Origin: Microbulbifer hainanensis
Lineage (GTDB): Bacteria; Pseudomonadota; Gammaproteobacteria; Pseudomonadales; Cellvibrionaceae
Assembly: GCF_014904735.1 (NCBI RefSeq)
Contig: NZ_JACZCR010000057.1
Coordinates: 1-64,000 of the forward strand
DNA: 64,000 nt
Direction of reading: 5' to 3'
The notes under the pieces were generated by a model. That model was not told the DNA's origin, made no database searches, and saw only the letters and a list, made by a program, of their open reading frames with translations. Shown piece by piece: positions 19,248 to 27,724 of this stretch. Within the stretch, counting starts at the first letter, position 1; every line of letters starts with the position of its first letter. Both the position numbers and the translations under genes were made by a program.

Positions 19248-20657
19248 ATGCAACCACTGGCCCTGGTCGTTGACGACGAACCGGATATCTGCGAACTGCT
19301 CACCCTGACTCTGCGGCGCATGGACGTCAGCTGCCATACGGCAGACAGTCTCGGCGAAGCGTATCGCCTGCTGCGCGAACACACATTCGATTTCTGCCTA
19401 ACCGACATGCGCCTGCCCGATGGCGATGGCCTTGAACTGGTAGGACATATCCAGGGGCAGCGCGGCGGCGACATGCCGATTGCCGTCATCACCGCCCACG
19501 GCAATATGGATACCGCCATCAGCGCGCTCAAACTGGGCGCTTTCGACTTTGTCAGCAAGCCGGTGGATCTGGAGCGACTGCGCAGTCTCGTCCAGCTGGC
19601 CCTGCGCCTGCGAGACAAGCGTAACGAACCGCAGTCGGCGGCGTCGGGACAATTGCTGATCGGCCGCGCGGAAAACATGTGTCGCCTGCGCGAACAGATC
19701 GCCAAAGTGGCGCGCAGTGATGCCCCCATTTACATCAGCGGCGAATCTGGCTCCGGCAAGGAACTGGCCGCGCGCTCCATTCACGCGCAGGGCCCCAGGG
19801 CCGATCAGCCATTCTTGGCGATCAACTGCGGTGCCATTCCGGCGGAATTGATGGAGAGCGAGTTTTTCGGACACAAAAAAGGCAGTTTCACCGGTGCCCA
19901 CAGGGACAAACCCGGGCTGCTGCAAAGCGCGGCCGGCGGCACGCTGTTTCTCGATGAGGTGGCAGATCTGCCACTGGAGATGCAGGTAAAATTGCTCCGC
20001 GCTATTCAGGAAAAGTGCATCCGCCCCATCGGTGCGACGGAAGAAATCCCCATCGATGTGCGCCTGCTCAGCGCCACCCACAAAGACCTCGCGCGGGAAG
20101 TCGCGGAGGGCCGCTTCCGCAGTGATCTCTACTACCGCATCAACGTCATCGAAATCGCCGTGCCGCCGCTGCGTGAACGGGAGGAAGACATCCCACTGCT
20201 CGCGGAAACGATCATGCAGCGCATCGCCAGCAATGCCGGTGTCGCACCGCCACGGCTCGCCGAAGATGCCCTAGCCGCGTTGCGCGTCTATGCTTTTCCC
20301 GGCAATGTCCGCCAGCTGGAAAACATCCTGGAGCGGGCATTTACCCTGTGTGACCAGCAGGTAATTCGCGCGGGAGACCTGTTGCTGGATCACGATACCT
20401 TTCAGTTTCAAAAGCCAGCCTCATCGGTGGCAACCGAGCAACGGGCTTTGCAGAACGAAGCCGGCGAAAGTTATCCCGGCCAGTTCGATCCGAGCCAGCA
20501 CGCCTCGCTGGACGACTTCCTGCAAACCATTGAACGCGGGGCGATCGAAGACACCCTCAACGCCACGCGTTGGAACAGGACCGCGGCGGCGCAGAAGCTG
20601 GGGATCAGTTTTCGCTCCCTGCGTTACCGCCTCAAGAAGCTCGGGCTGGAAGACTGA
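19248..20657 (+). CDS. pilR: Sigma-54-dependent response regulator PilR
   Basis: NtrC-type activator (469 aa) that switches on sigma-54 promoters such as that of the major pilin gene. Receiver domain at 1-120 with phosphoacceptor D53 in FCLTDMRLPDGDG. AAA+ domain from about 140 to 370 with Walker A GESGSGKE, the sigma-54 contact loop in the GSFTGA form, and Walker B GGTLFLDEVADLP. The C-terminal Fis-type helix-turn-helix is NRTAAAQKLGISFRSLRYRLKKLG. It is convergent with the first pilY1 copy, 35 bases away. No major pilin gene lies in the window, so its main target is elsewhere; whether it acts on the minor pilin clusters is unknown. Confidence 0.94.
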   Translation: MQPLALVVDDEPDICELLTLTLRRMDVSCHTADSLGEAYRLLREHTFDFCLTDMRLPDGDGLELVGHIQGQRGGDMPIAVITAHGNMDTAISALKLGAFDFVSKPVDLERLRSLVQLALRLRDKRNEPQSAASGQLLIGRAENMCRLREQIAKVARSDAPIYISGESGSGKELAARSIHAQGPRADQPFLAINCGAIPAELMESEFFGHKKGSFTGAHRDKPGLLQSAAGGTLFLDEVADLPLEMQVKLLRAIQEKCIRPIGATEEIPIDVRLLSATHKDLAREVAEGRFRSDLYYRINVIEIAVPPLREREEDIPLLAETIMQRIASNAGVAPPRLAEDALAALRVYAFPGNVRQLENILERAFTLCDQQVIRAGDLLLDHDTFQFQKPASSVATEQRALQNEAGESYPGQFDPSQHASLDDFLQTIERGAIEDTLNATRWNRTAAAQKLGISFRSLRYRLKKLGLED

Positions 20658-20675
20658 GCAGCGGAAGCCCGCTGC
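20658..20675. terminator. Possible terminator between pilR and pilY1 copy 1
   Basis: A 7-bp inverted repeat (GCAGCGG / CCGCTGC, 4-base loop) fills most of the 35-base gap between two convergent stop codons. It lacks a T-run on either side, so intrinsic termination is uncertain. Confidence 0.4.
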
Positions 20676-20692
20676 CCGGTCGATACCTCATA

Positions 20693-23600
20693 TCAATACC
20701 CCGGCGTCAGCTCCTCCCAGGCTAATCGCCCTTCGCGCTCTTCATCGCCGACTTCAATATCGTCACAGATCACATCGCCATTACTGCCCGGGGTACAGCG
20801 CACGTCGCCGATAAAGCCGGACTGGCCGGGCATTCCCGGATCATCGTCGCCGGGGTCGCCAGTGCCGCAATTTCCGCCGATGCAGGCATTGAATTCCATG
20901 CCCACATAACCGGCATCCTTCTGGTCGATGCTGCCGTCGTTATTGAAGTCCGCTACCCCGTCATCGCCGGCCTGTCCGGTGCGGAAATCGAGGCTCATCA
21001 GGTAGCCACTACCGCTCGACGCACAGGGCATGGCATTGGGTTTTACGGTACTGAAGAACAGTGTATTCCGCCGCAGCGTGGCTCCGGAGATAACTCGCTC
21101 CCCGGCATATCCCGCGGAATCGATAGCGCCGGCGTTGCCGGTTTCCAGCTGCATATACCAGCCGTGGTGCTGGGTCCAGTCGACGGTTGTACTGGTACTG
21201 GCGTCGATCATGCGCCCGTTGCCATCACTGGTCAGCTTTTGCTCTGCAAGGTCGGAAACGGTCAGGGAGGAGTTACTATCTGTGTAATCGTCGTCCCATA
21301 CGGCATAAAAAGCACCCGCGGAATTATCGGTCAGGTCACTGCCATTGAGATACTGCCCGGTACCGAACATCACCAGTAGATTGGGGTCGGTGCCGTTACT
21401 CGCGGCAGTATTGCGCGCTACCAGCGGCTTGCCCAGGATCGCGTGATTCGGCTGACCGGCATTGGCACCGGCGGTGAACAGGGGTTTGGAACCCAGTACT
21501 TTCCAGCCGCTTTCAGCTCCCTTCAGGTCGAACGCCCACATATTACCCATCACGTCCCCGGCATAGACACGATCCACAACCCTATCGCCGTCGACATCGA
21601 TCAGTCGCGGTGACGATAGCCCATTCTTGCGCCCGTCGACCGTGCCGCTGCCGGTAGAAATAAATTTCCAGTCACCGCTGTCCCACTGGCCGTCGGCCCC
21701 CTTTTCCAGGTAGACGATAAACAGGCCGGCGACGCCGTTGTCGCTGTTGTAGCCGTTGCCGAAAATCACCGCCCACTCGTCATTGTTCAGCTTGGCGATC
21801 TGCGCTTCCGAATAGGACTCACCCAGGTTGGCGCGATCGGTGGCGTCACCGCCATCGAACTCCCACAACACCAGGTCGCTGGCATTGGACTCGTTAATGC
21901 TGGAGGGGTCCGTCACATTCAGCGCAAAGTAGCCCTTGCCGCCGCCACGCAGTCCGCCGACCACCACCGTGGTCCATTCCGCCTGATTGCCACCTTTCGG
22001 ATCGATGTAAGCATCCGACACCGCAGGCGTCAGGTCGACATAGTAGTTGTGGGAATACTTGTCGCTGGTGAATGCATGAAGCCCCGCATAGCGGTCGGAA
22101 TTCACCACCAGCCCGGGGATATAACCGAATACTTCGGCCCCGGTATTGGCGTTGAAGCCGTGCAGCATGCCGTCGTTGGCACCTACGTAAACCATCGGAG
22201 TGCGGTTTTCTTCATCGATGGCGAACTGCGCGTAGGGATTGTTTTTGCCAAAAGTTGCCGGCCAGTCCAGTTCCGGCTTGCCCACGTAGATGGGGGTCGA
22301 GTGCACGATATCCCCGAGCAGCTTGGGCCCGCTGACTGCATCGAAGGTAGAAAATTTGCCGCGCTGGCGTAGTCCGCTCTGGCCGTCAAGGCTGTTGTCG
22401 CCGCGGATATAGGCCAATCGCGACTGCCACAATCCGGCCGCGTCGTTCGTGGAGCCATCGGCGTCCTCGACTTTCAGATCCAGTTCCTGTGGAGAGTCGG
22501 GGCTGCTGGTGTCCACGCCGCTGACGTCTGCGGTAAAGGGCACACCCTTGCCATTGAGGTAAGTGATGATCTCGCGGCTGCTGGCAGTCTGTTTCGTCAG
22601 CTCTTCCGATGCTTCCCAGAGTTCGGACGCGATGCGCCCGGTATCCGGGTCCAGCGATCGCGCAAGCAACTTGCCGCTGAAATCGGCGGTATCAAACTTG
22701 GCCGAGTAAATCACCGAGCCGATATCCAGCGAAGTGGAGTTAAATGCGACCGACGCCTGGGTACCGATAGAGTTCGAAATCGAATTTACCGCATCGTTGA
22801 GTGAGCTCAGCAAACTGTCGGCGCTGGAAGCGAACTGGTAACTGCCGCCGCCCTGCGCCCCGGCATCTTTCAGCAGCTGGTTGTCGGCCAGCGCCGGATC
22901 GGCGAAGCCGATGAAGTAGCTGGTGATATTGTTCTTGTGGTCCGGATTGCGGGGATTGGTCTTGTCCGGGCGCCAGTCGATGTCGTACAGCGCCGAGGCC
23001 ACGTCGTCCAGTGCGTCGTCGCCCTCGCTGTTGCCATCACCATCGTAATCCGCGAGATAAGTCGTGCGCGCGGAATCCCCGTTGGGAATGCCATCCGTCA
23101 GCGCAAGGATGAAATTGCTCTGGCAGTATTCCTGGATTGCGGAGTTGCTGCCGGTACCGGGCACCGTGACACCAGTAGCGTACAGCGGCCCACCTCCAAG
23201 GACTTGCTTGGCAAGCATCTTACTCTCATTAGTCTGGCCCGGATGCAAGGTGACCTGCTGCCCTTCATAGCCCTCGACGAAATAGCGCCCGACATCGGCT
23301 ACGGCTTCCGCAATCGGCGTGGAACCGCCAGCTTGGATCGCGTTGATCTTCTTGATCAATGTCTCACGGGCGCCGGTTTTAGAAATACTGGTCAGCCCCT
23401 GCAGGATCTCGGCACCGTCGCCGCTATTGAACTGGGCGAGACCCACACGCAATTCGCCGAGACCCCGTACGACCGTATTTGCCGCAGTCTTGGCAATGCC
23501 CAGGCGGCTGTCCGCCGGATCGTCAGCCGTGTAATTATGATCGACATACCAGGCCATGGAGCCGGACGAATCCATCAGGATCATCAGGTTGGGCTCGACT

Positions 23601-23737
23601 TTGCCGGTTGCCTGCAACGGCACCTTCGACAGGGTCAGCGGCGCGGCACTGATGCAAGTGGCGAAAGTCAGGGAAAAACCGGCGGAAGCGCACAGCAGAG
23701 GCTTCAGCAGAGCACGCGTAATCAGTTTGTTTTTCAT
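20693..23737 (-). CDS. pilY1: Type IV pilus tip adhesin PilY1, copy 1
   Basis: Large (1014 aa) secreted, pilus-tip protein that in Pseudomonas supports pilus assembly, calcium-dependent retraction control and surface sensing. A signal peptide ends near residue 31. A von Willebrand A-type region starts at about 48, with an intact metal site DSSGS (56-60). The C-terminal half is the PilY1 beta-propeller (VYVGANDGMLHGFNANTG, GGLRGGGKGYFALNVTDP). It holds the calcium loop DVDGDRVVDRVYAGD near 713, equivalent in place to the Pseudomonas regulatory Ca site. A second EF-hand-like loop, DFNNDGSIDQKD, lies near 929. Last gene of cluster 1, 7 bases after pilX. Confidence 0.93.
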   Translation of the reverse strand: MKNKLITRALLKPLLCASAGFSLTFATCISAAPLTLSKVPLQATGKVEPNLMILMDSSGSMAWYVDHNYTADDPADSRLGIAKTAANTVVRGLGELRVGLAQFNSGDGAEILQGLTSISKTGARETLIKKINAIQAGGSTPIAEAVADVGRYFVEGYEGQQVTLHPGQTNESKMLAKQVLGGGPLYATGVTVPGTGSNSAIQEYCQSNFILALTDGIPNGDSARTTYLADYDGDGNSEGDDALDDVASALYDIDWRPDKTNPRNPDHKNNITSYFIGFADPALADNQLLKDAGAQGGGSYQFASSADSLLSSLNDAVNSISNSIGTQASVAFNSTSLDIGSVIYSAKFDTADFSGKLLARSLDPDTGRIASELWEASEELTKQTASSREIITYLNGKGVPFTADVSGVDTSSPDSPQELDLKVEDADGSTNDAAGLWQSRLAYIRGDNSLDGQSGLRQRGKFSTFDAVSGPKLLGDIVHSTPIYVGKPELDWPATFGKNNPYAQFAIDEENRTPMVYVGANDGMLHGFNANTGAEVFGYIPGLVVNSDRYAGLHAFTSDKYSHNYYVDLTPAVSDAYIDPKGGNQAEWTTVVVGGLRGGGKGYFALNVTDPSSINESNASDLVLWEFDGGDATDRANLGESYSEAQIAKLNNDEWAVIFGNGYNSDNGVAGLFIVYLEKGADGQWDSGDWKFISTGSGTVDGRKNGLSSPRLIDVDGDRVVDRVYAGDVMGNMWAFDLKGAESGWKVLGSKPLFTAGANAGQPNHAILGKPLVARNTAASNGTDPNLLVMFGTGQYLNGSDLTDNSAGAFYAVWDDDYTDSNSSLTVSDLAEQKLTSDGNGRMIDASTSTTVDWTQHHGWYMQLETGNAGAIDSAGYAGERVISGATLRRNTLFFSTVKPNAMPCASSGSGYLMSLDFRTGQAGDDGVADFNNDGSIDQKDAGYVGMEFNACIGGNCGTGDPGDDDPGMPGQSGFIGDVRCTPGSNGDVICDDIEVGDEEREGRLAWEELTPGY

Positions 23738-23744
23738 AGGACGT

Positions 23745-24284
23745 TTAAAACCGCTTTCCGTAGTGGCTCACAATGATGCGCTCAGTCCCGTCGGCGATAC
23801 CCTGCCCCAGTGCGACTATGCGAAACACCTTGATCTCACCACCGCCGGTGGATTGTCCGTAACCACCCACGGTAATACTGTCAGCCGGATCTTCCTTATC
23901 GGCATTCCCAGATAATTCGATATAAATTCGGCCTTTCAGAGGTTGGCCATCTGCCCCTTCCATATCGACTTCGCGCTCAATGGAGTTGGCGTTAGTCCAA
24001 GTGGCGCTGTCGAGCATATTGTCGGGCCCGCCTTCCTCGGTATGAAGCCAGTTAATCTTGTCGAAATCGCCGGTGGTGGAGAGGCCATCGACGTATACCT
24101 CACCCTGGCGGACCAGCGCCTCCGCCACTTCCAGTGCCACGGTTGCATCGCGGGAGGCGAAAGTCATTTTTTCCTCCAGCAAGACCGTGCGCGCTGCGGA
24201 GACGCCGATCATCGTCAGTACCATCAGCACAATCAGGCAGACAACCAGTACCGCCCCCTTCTGTCGACTTGCTAAACGCATCAC
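23745..24284 (-). CDS. pilX: Minor pilin PilX, copy 1
   Basis: 179-aa prepilin-like protein of the PilX family, part of the minor pilin tip complex with PilV, PilW and FimU that supports PilY1. The N-terminus is a type III signal, QKG then AVLVVCLIVLMVLTMIG; position +5 is Val rather than the usual Glu, as in tip-type pilins of the GspK/PilX kind. The next segment, SAARTVLLEEKMTFASRDA, is the family's conserved helix continuation. The C-terminus ends ERIIVSHYGKRF, nearly the same as copy 3. Its start overlaps the pilW stop by 4 bases (ATGA), implying translational coupling. Confidence 0.9.
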   Translation of the reverse strand: MMRLASRQKGAVLVVCLIVLMVLTMIGVSAARTVLLEEKMTFASRDATVALEVAEALVRQGEVYVDGLSTTGDFDKINWLHTEEGGPDNMLDSATWTNANSIEREVDMEGADGQPLKGRIYIELSGNADKEDPADSITVGGYGQSTGGGEIKVFRIVALGQGIADGTERIIVSHYGKRF

Positions 24285-25318
24285 ATTGCCCCCCGGTTGC
24301 GCACCTTGGCCGTGGTCAGGTAAACCCGGTGCAGCTTGCGATCGCCGTAAGTGGTGGATTCGCCGTCGATATCCGTCACCGTGAAATCTTTCGCACCCAC
24401 GGTATTGTCGCTGCTGACGACCATCTCGATCTTGACTGTCAACGCCTGCTCCATCTGCGTCTTGTCCGCCACCGCCGGCTGCCAGGTATCCACCACATCG
24501 TCATCATCGGTGTCGCGACCAAACAGTAACTGCAGGTCCTCGATGCCCGGCACCAGTTCCTGCGGTGTACCGCCGTCCTCACTGACAAACAGGGAGCGCT
24601 CGCCGTCGCTGTTATCGGCGACAAAATACTTTCTTTGATAGGGCAGCAACACCTTGGCGTCGGCGCCATATTCGCGCTGCATATTCTTGGTGGCATTTTC
24701 CACAAAACCGACCGTCAGCGAGCCGGTGTTATGCACGATGGTCTTTTTACCGGAATCGCCTCCAGTGCCATCCTGCACGTTGGTAATGGTCATCAACTCG
24801 CCACTCTGGCAGTTGGTGATAAGCACGATCTGCCCTTCCTTTACCGGGCAATTGGGTGTCACCGCCAAGGACGCGGCGGTAACGCTGGGCACCATGCGGC
24901 CGGTACCGCCGCAGGCGTCAGAAGCACCGCTGAGGGTCAGGATATCGGTGCCATCGATCACATTGACCCCGCCGATACTCACACCGCTGACATTGTCCTG
25001 CCCTAAAATACCGTCGGCGCCGTACTGGTCCTGGACATTCGGGTCGTAGTCGGGATCCGACGTATCCAGGTGGTTGCGAATACTGCCTTTATCCGGCGCG
25101 CAGCCCCAGTAGTCCGCCATACGCACCTCGCGGGTGAGCATATCCATGGCATACCGGCCGCTTTCCTGCACGCGGGCAAAGGCATTCTGCATGCGGATGG
25201 TGTTGCGGTTGCCATCGAAAATCTGCAGCACGCCCAGCAGCAGCAGTGAGCTCAAAAGAATGGCTATCATCAGTTCAATCAGGGACAGGCCCCGCTGTTT
25301 CAACATGTGATTCATCAT
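24281..25318 (-). CDS. pilW: Minor pilin PilW, copy 1
   Basis: 345-aa minor pilin. Prepilin cleavage is predicted at QRG before LSLIELMIAILLSSLLLLG, with Glu at +5. The family continuation LQIFDGNRNTIRMQNAFARVQ and the ADYWGC motif follow. A large C-terminal globular domain includes the acidic loop GRDTDDDDVVDTW (calcium-loop-like) and ends KVRNRGAM. It is far more like copy 3 than copy 2. It overlaps pilV by one base (TAATG) and pilX by four, so cluster 1 is clearly one transcription unit. Confidence 0.9.
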   Translation of the reverse strand: MMNHMLKQRGLSLIELMIAILLSSLLLLGVLQIFDGNRNTIRMQNAFARVQESGRYAMDMLTREVRMADYWGCAPDKGSIRNHLDTSDPDYDPNVQDQYGADGILGQDNVSGVSIGGVNVIDGTDILTLSGASDACGGTGRMVPSVTAASLAVTPNCPVKEGQIVLITNCQSGELMTITNVQDGTGGDSGKKTIVHNTGSLTVGFVENATKNMQREYGADAKVLLPYQRKYFVADNSDGERSLFVSEDGGTPQELVPGIEDLQLLFGRDTDDDDVVDTWQPAVADKTQMEQALTVKIEMVVSSDNTVGAKDFTVTDIDGESTTYGDRKLHRVYLTTAKVRNRGAM

Positions 25319-25791
25319 TACAGGTCCACCACCAGTTCAAACGAGGCGTCTTCCGCGCCTCCTGCAGCCGTACTCTGATTTTCCCCGGTATGTTGTTCTT
25401 TCCAGTTCACGGTCAGGGTTACCACTTGCCCGGCGCGACTGATCGAGCCGGTGCCACCGGGCAGGTTAGTGCTGATCACCTGACCCCAGTCATAGAGATC
25501 CAACTTGGCCAGCTGCGCCGGCGTACAGGCTACACTGCAGTCCTGGCTGGTCTCAGTGCCATCGACGGTTTCGCCGTCGTAGCTGCCCAGCTCCAGCGCC
25601 CTCGGGTTGCCCCGCAAACGTTCAGCCATCTCGTGGGACGCGAGGGCGGCCAGATAACGGTGATTGGAGTTGTTACTGTTTTTCAGGCTCATCACCTGTG
25701 TGGCAGAAAGTCCCAACAGCCCCACTGCCATGATCAGGACTGTAATCAACACTTCGACCAGGGTCGCCCCGCGCTGTGATTTCACTTTCAA
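25318..25791 (-). CDS. pilV: Minor pilin PilV, copy 1
   Basis: 157-aa minor pilin. Type III signal QRG before ATLVEVLITVLIMAVGLLG, Glu at +5. The conserved family stretch SATQVMSLKNSNNS follows, then a small C-terminal domain with LDLYDWGQVISTNLPGG, a motif shared by all three copies here. In Pseudomonas PilV is part of the PilVWX-FimU tip complex at the inner membrane that primes pilus assembly. The start overlaps the fimT/U stop by four bases. Confidence 0.9.
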   Translation of the reverse strand: MKVKSQRGATLVEVLITVLIMAVGLLGLSATQVMSLKNSNNSNHRYLAALASHEMAERLRGNPRALELGSYDGETVDGTETSQDCSVACTPAQLAKLDLYDWGQVISTNLPGGTGSISRAGQVVTLTVNWKEQHTGENQSTAAGGAEDASFELVVDL

Positions 25792-26309
25792 GCTCCGCTA
25801 CAGGTCACATCGGATTTCAGACGCAAGACACCGGAGGCGAGCAGCTTTAGCTGCCGGCCGTCATCGACGCCATCGCAGATATTGATTTTCAGCTCGTTGC
25901 CACCACCGCTGACCGCACCCTGCGCCGTATAGGAAAAGCTGAGGTTGGTGGCCGCACTGCCATCCTTCTCCGCGCTGAGGTCGATGGAGGTCGCTGGCGC
26001 AGCCAATTCACGCAGGGTTTCACCATCGTCATAGCTGCCATTACCGTTGTCATCGAACCAGACCCGCAAGCCATTGGCGAGATCGCCGGACTTGGCCGCC
26101 ACCTGCACACTACGACCGCGGCGAACCGCCTCCGCGCGTGCATATTGCAGTGCACCGGCCAGGTCGTTGGTCGCAGCGGCCAAACGATTTTTGCGGATCA
26201 TCTGTGAAAATGAGGGCACACCGACCGCGATGACGATTGCCAGGATCGTAATGACAATCATGAGTTCGATCAGGGTAAAGCCGGGAGCCAGTTGGCGGGC
26301 CTTGCGCAT
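25788..26309 (-). CDS. GspH/FimT-family minor pseudopilin (FimU-like), cluster 1
   Basis: A pseudopilin of about 173 aa, first gene of cluster 1. Prepilin cleavage is expected before FTLIELMIVITILAIVIAVG. The family signature ALQYARAEAVRRGRSV and an acidic loop DDNGNGSYDDGE (EF-hand spacing) follow; this loop is common in GspH/FimT proteins. By position it corresponds to FimU of Pseudomonas, which links the tip complex to the major pilin; sequence alone does not separate FimT from FimU. I chose the ATG at 26309 because AAGGTAAGCAA precedes it; an in-frame start at 26348 would add 13 residues. Confidence 0.88.
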   Translation of the reverse strand: MRKARQLAPGFTLIELMIVITILAIVIAVGVPSFSQMIRKNRLAAATNDLAGALQYARAEAVRRGRSVQVAAKSGDLANGLRVWFDDNGNGSYDDGETLRELAAPATSIDLSAEKDGSAATNLSFSYTAQGAVSGGGNELKINICDGVDDGRQLKLLASGVLRLKSDVTCSGA

Positions 26310-26595
26310 TTGCTTACCTTTTGGGCAATTTGTTTGCCATGCAACCATGACAGTGGTACCGGGTTACTAATTTACGTGCGATGCACAAAAAAAAATATGT
26401 CACCTGCACGCCCGACGACGAGCGGCGCAACCCACTCGACAAACGGCGCGACAAACTGAACGGAGTTCACATTTTCAATTTCAGCGCGATCAGCAACTGA
26501 TCGGTAGCGCTGGCGACTGCTGTAATGCGCTGTGATTGGTTTTTAGGCAGATCCTTGTATGCTGAACGGGATTCGCTCAGCAAAGGAATTGCAGC

Positions 26596-27156
26596 GTGAA
26601 AATGTGTAGAACGGATTCCGGGTTTACCCTGGTTGAGCTGATGGTGACGTTAGTCCTGCTGGGAATCATCGCCGCGACGGCTCTGCCCTCGATGAGTGAT
26701 TTCATCGAACGCCATCGCAATCAAGAGGCCGCCCGCCAGCTGTTCGGCAGTCTGAATTACGCCCGCACCATGGCCGTAGCCCGCCAGGCGTACGTGGTTG
26801 TCTGTGGAAGCGTCAACGACCGCGACTGTGTCGAAAGCTGGAATAGGGGCGGCATGATGTTTCTGGACAGTGATCGGGACGGCGCGCGGGACGCTGACGA
26901 AGAAATCCTGCAACACCTGTCGCGCATACCGGCGGGGAGCGAGCTCACATTCTATGGCGGTATCGCCGATGAACTGCGCTACAAGCCGGATGGGCGCCTG
27001 AACGCCTCCGGACATATCAGTTACTGCCCACCGGACCACAACGCAGAATCCGGCTGGATTCTGGTCTTCTTTTACAGCGGCCGCCCCTATTTCGGTCGCG
27101 ACGGTGACGGAGACGGCATTGCCGAGGACGGCACCGGCGACGACCTTAGCTGCTGA
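26596..27156 (+). CDS. GspH/FimT-family pseudopilin on the opposite strand
   Basis: 186-aa prepilin-like protein, the only plus-strand gene within the minor pilin region. Signal: DSG before FTLVELMVTLVLLGIIAATALPS, Glu at +5. LFGSLNYARTMAVARQAYVV is the GspH/FimT helix end. It holds a canonical EF-hand-spaced loop DSDRDGARDADEE (about residues 95-107) and a C-terminal acidic tail GRDGDGDGIAEDG; two Cys pairs may form disulfides (CGSVNDRDC; SYC and final Cys). GTG start with AAAGGA 8 bases upstream; an ATG two codons later is possible. In Pseudomonas, fimT and fimU are both near pilV; this could be the FimT equivalent. It is divergent from cluster 1 and convergent with pilE. Confidence 0.85.
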   Translation: MKMCRTDSGFTLVELMVTLVLLGIIAATALPSMSDFIERHRNQEAARQLFGSLNYARTMAVARQAYVVVCGSVNDRDCVESWNRGGMMFLDSDRDGARDADEEILQHLSRIPAGSELTFYGGIADELRYKPDGRLNASGHISYCPPDHNAESGWILVFFYSGRPYFGRDGDGDGIAEDGTGDDLSC

Positions 27157-27168
27157 CACTGTGGATAC

Positions 27169-27193
27169 AAAAACGCCGGCGGGGTGCCGGCGT
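27169..27193 (-). terminator. Terminator of pilE (cluster 2)
   Basis: The 8-bp inverted repeat ACGCCGGC / GCCGGCGT (5-base loop) is followed on the minus strand by TTTTTG. It lies about 23 bases after the pilE stop and would end the cluster 2 transcript. Confidence 0.85.
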
Positions 27194-27215
27194 CAGAGGC
27201 TAGAACAGGGAGGGA

Positions 27216-27662
27216 TTACCAAGGTTTGGTAGTGCCACTACCCTTTTCATCCCACAAGCGTTCGCCAGTGGAGCTCAGGGTCAGGTCACCGTCGCCACTC
27301 TGCACGCCCGTGCTCTTGGGGGTAGCTGTAAGCAGATAGGAGGTTCCATCGGCGCTGGTAATTTTTAGGTCATAGGACTTGCGGCTGCCATCGAGTGGTG
27401 CTTCGGTAGGGAAGATCGCTGGTGCACCCGTGTCGCCACCGCCACTGGCCGCGCCCTTGTAACTGCCGGTCTCGGTGAAATGCCGCTCCATCGCCTGGGC
27501 CAGCCCCATCAGGGCGCCCTGGGCATCGGCGCGGTTGGAAGAGCGCACCTGGTTCTGGTAGGAGGGCCAGGCCACCGCCGCCAGAATCGCAACAATCGCC
27601 ACCACGATCATCAGTTCGATCAGGGTAAAGCCGCGCTGGGTTCGGGCCGATATAAAGTTCAC
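27216..27662 (-). CDS. pilE: Type IV minor pilin PilE
   Basis: 148-aa minor pilin, last gene of the cluster 2 operon. Signal: QRG before FTLIELMIVVAIVAILAAVAWPSYQ, a classic N-terminal pilin helix with Glu at +5. The family features NRADAQGALMGLAQAMERHFTETGSY and a short C-terminal domain ending in Trp (WDEKGSGTTKPW) fit the PilE/ComP-type proteins encoded downstream of pilY1. In Pseudomonas PilE joins the minor pilin complex. GTG start at 27662 with GGAG 8 bases upstream. A 62-base gap separates it from pilY1 copy 2, too short for the pilY2 gene found there in Pseudomonas. It is the only pilE in the window. Confidence 0.92.
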   Translation of the reverse strand: MNFISARTQRGFTLIELMIVVAIVAILAAVAWPSYQNQVRSSNRADAQGALMGLAQAMERHFTETGSYKGAASGGGDTGAPAIFPTEAPLDGSRKSYDLKITSADGTSYLLTATPKSTGVQSGDGDLTLSSTGERLWDEKGSGTTKPW

Positions 27663-27724
27663 TATCAGTTCTCCAATTTATTCTTCAACGGTCATGTGGC
27701 GACAGCCAGCGTGAAAATCTGCCC

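Noticed and set aside
27663..27724. Possible pilY2 gene between pilY1 copy 2 and pilE
   Set aside because: The gap is only 62 bases, too short for a pilY2-like gene.
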